Source of the DNA: Actinomycetota bacterium
GTDB taxonomy: Bacteria > Actinomycetota > Actinomycetes > Nanopelagicales > Nanopelagicaceae
Reading direction: 5' to 3'
Assembly (NCBI GenBank): GCA_009698975.1
Contig: WLPB01000047.1
Coordinates: 1 to 7,548 of the forward strand
Length of the DNA stretch: 7,548 nt
The translations under genes and the position numbers were made by a program. Shown in pieces: positions 7,170-7,548 of the stretch (position 1 is its first letter; each line of letters opens with the position of its first letter). A model generated the notes under the pieces. The model saw only the letters and a program-made list of their open reading frames with translations, was not told where the DNA came from and made no database searches.

Positions 7170-7548
7170 TAGAGAACCGGCGCAAACTCTGGAATAGATG
7201 AACGAAGCCAGATCATTAGATCAAGCCATAAGCCCGTGACCTGAAGAATTCCAATCACTATTAAAAGTACGCCACCGACTTTTGTGATAGTTGCCCCTTT
7301 GCCGAGAAGAAATGTACGCAACCTCTTGCTCTTATCTAGGAAGAGACCTGAGAGAATAAATGGAATTCCAAGCCCCAGGCTGTAACCAATCGAGAGTATT
7401 GCACCTCTGGTAGCGCTCGATTCAGTAAATGCCAGTAACTGAACGGTGGCTAAACCTGGTCCAATACATGGTGTCCATGAGAGTCCAAATAAAAATCCTA
7501 ATATGGGTGCGCCCGCGATACCGCCGGTGGTCGACATCTTCATCTGCA
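7169..7548 (-). CDS. ccdA: CcdA, thiol-disulfide electron transporter (partial, N-terminal half beyond right edge)
   Basis: CcdA (DsbD transmembrane-domain family) moves electrons from cytoplasmic thioredoxin across the membrane so that apocytochrome haem-binding cysteines stay reduced. About 126 codons are visible and the frame stays open to the right edge, so the Met codons near 7543 are internal, not the start. CcdA proteins usually have six helices and about 220-270 residues; the three C-terminal helices are here. The second redox-active cysteine is in WTPCIGPG (Cys codon at 7466-7468); its partner, expected in the first helix, lies outside. The YSLGLGIPF stretch (codons around 7382) is also typical of the family. 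Its stop overlaps the resB start as TAATG. A ResA/TlpA-like thioredoxin gene is commonly found just upstream and would be expected beyond the edge. Confidence 0.92.
   Translation of the reverse strand, partial: QMKMSTTGGIAGAPILGFLFGLSWTPCIGPGLATVQLLAFTESSATRGAILSIGYSLGLGIPFILSGLFLDKSKRLRTFLLGKGATITKVGGVLLIVIGILQVTGLWLDLMIWLRSSIPEFAPVL

Noticed and set aside
7169..7543. A complete 124-residue protein starting at the Met codon at 7543
   Set aside because: The frame is open beyond this codon to the window edge and the product is the C-terminal half of CcdA, lacking the first redox cysteine and three helices.
1..7548. Mobile elements, CRISPR arrays, tRNA or rRNA genes, riboswitches or an undescribed defence system
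   Set aside because: I saw no direct or inverted repeats, transposase-like products, RNA-gene hallmarks or long noncoding stretches; nearly every base is within recognised men or ccs genes.

Overview
The window looks like actinobacterial chromosome carrying two respiratory-chain maturation modules packed almost without spacers: menaquinone (vitamin K2) biosynthesis on the left and System II cytochrome c maturation on the right. GC is about 45% in the lines I sampled, genes overlap or abut, and there is no mobile DNA, RNA gene or repeat. The MenC and MenE sequences resemble the actinobacterial forms (short MenE, mycobacterial-like MenC). A compact, mid-GC actinobacterium, such as a streamlined freshwater lineage, would fit, but that is inference.

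Layout. Bases 1-2537 are a leftward operon menB-menC-menD: naphthoate synthase, o-succinylbenzoate synthase, and SEPHCHC synthase, the last cut by the left edge. From 2580 to 4781 runs a rightward operon: menE (o-succinylbenzoyl-CoA ligase), menA (DHNA prenyltransferase) and a small two-helix PLDc_N-type membrane protein. The two operons diverge from a 42-bp spacer. From the right edge down to 4786 a leftward operon carries ccdA (5' half missing), resB and ccsB. It meets the menE-menA operon tail to tail with a 4-bp gap.

How the genes work together. MenD, MenC, MenE, MenB and MenA convert isochorismate, 2-oxoglutarate and a polyprenyl diphosphate into demethylmenaquinone. MenF, MenH and the MenG/UbiE methyltransferase are not in the window. 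CcdA passes reducing power across the membrane to keep apocytochrome cysteines reduced, and ResB-CcsB delivers haem and attaches it. Menaquinol and c-type cytochromes meet at the bc1-type complex, so the locus supplies both cofactors of one electron-transport chain. From memory, the order thioredoxin-ccdA-resB-ccsA followed by menA, menE, menB, menC and menD is also seen, more spread out, in Mycobacterium tuberculosis.

I found no convincing undescribed system. The points most worth a second look are a MenB with type I (bicarbonate-type) active-site residues in an otherwise actinobacterial men cluster, a near-palindromic candidate shared -10 element between menB and menE, and the uncharacterised small membrane protein overlapping menA.
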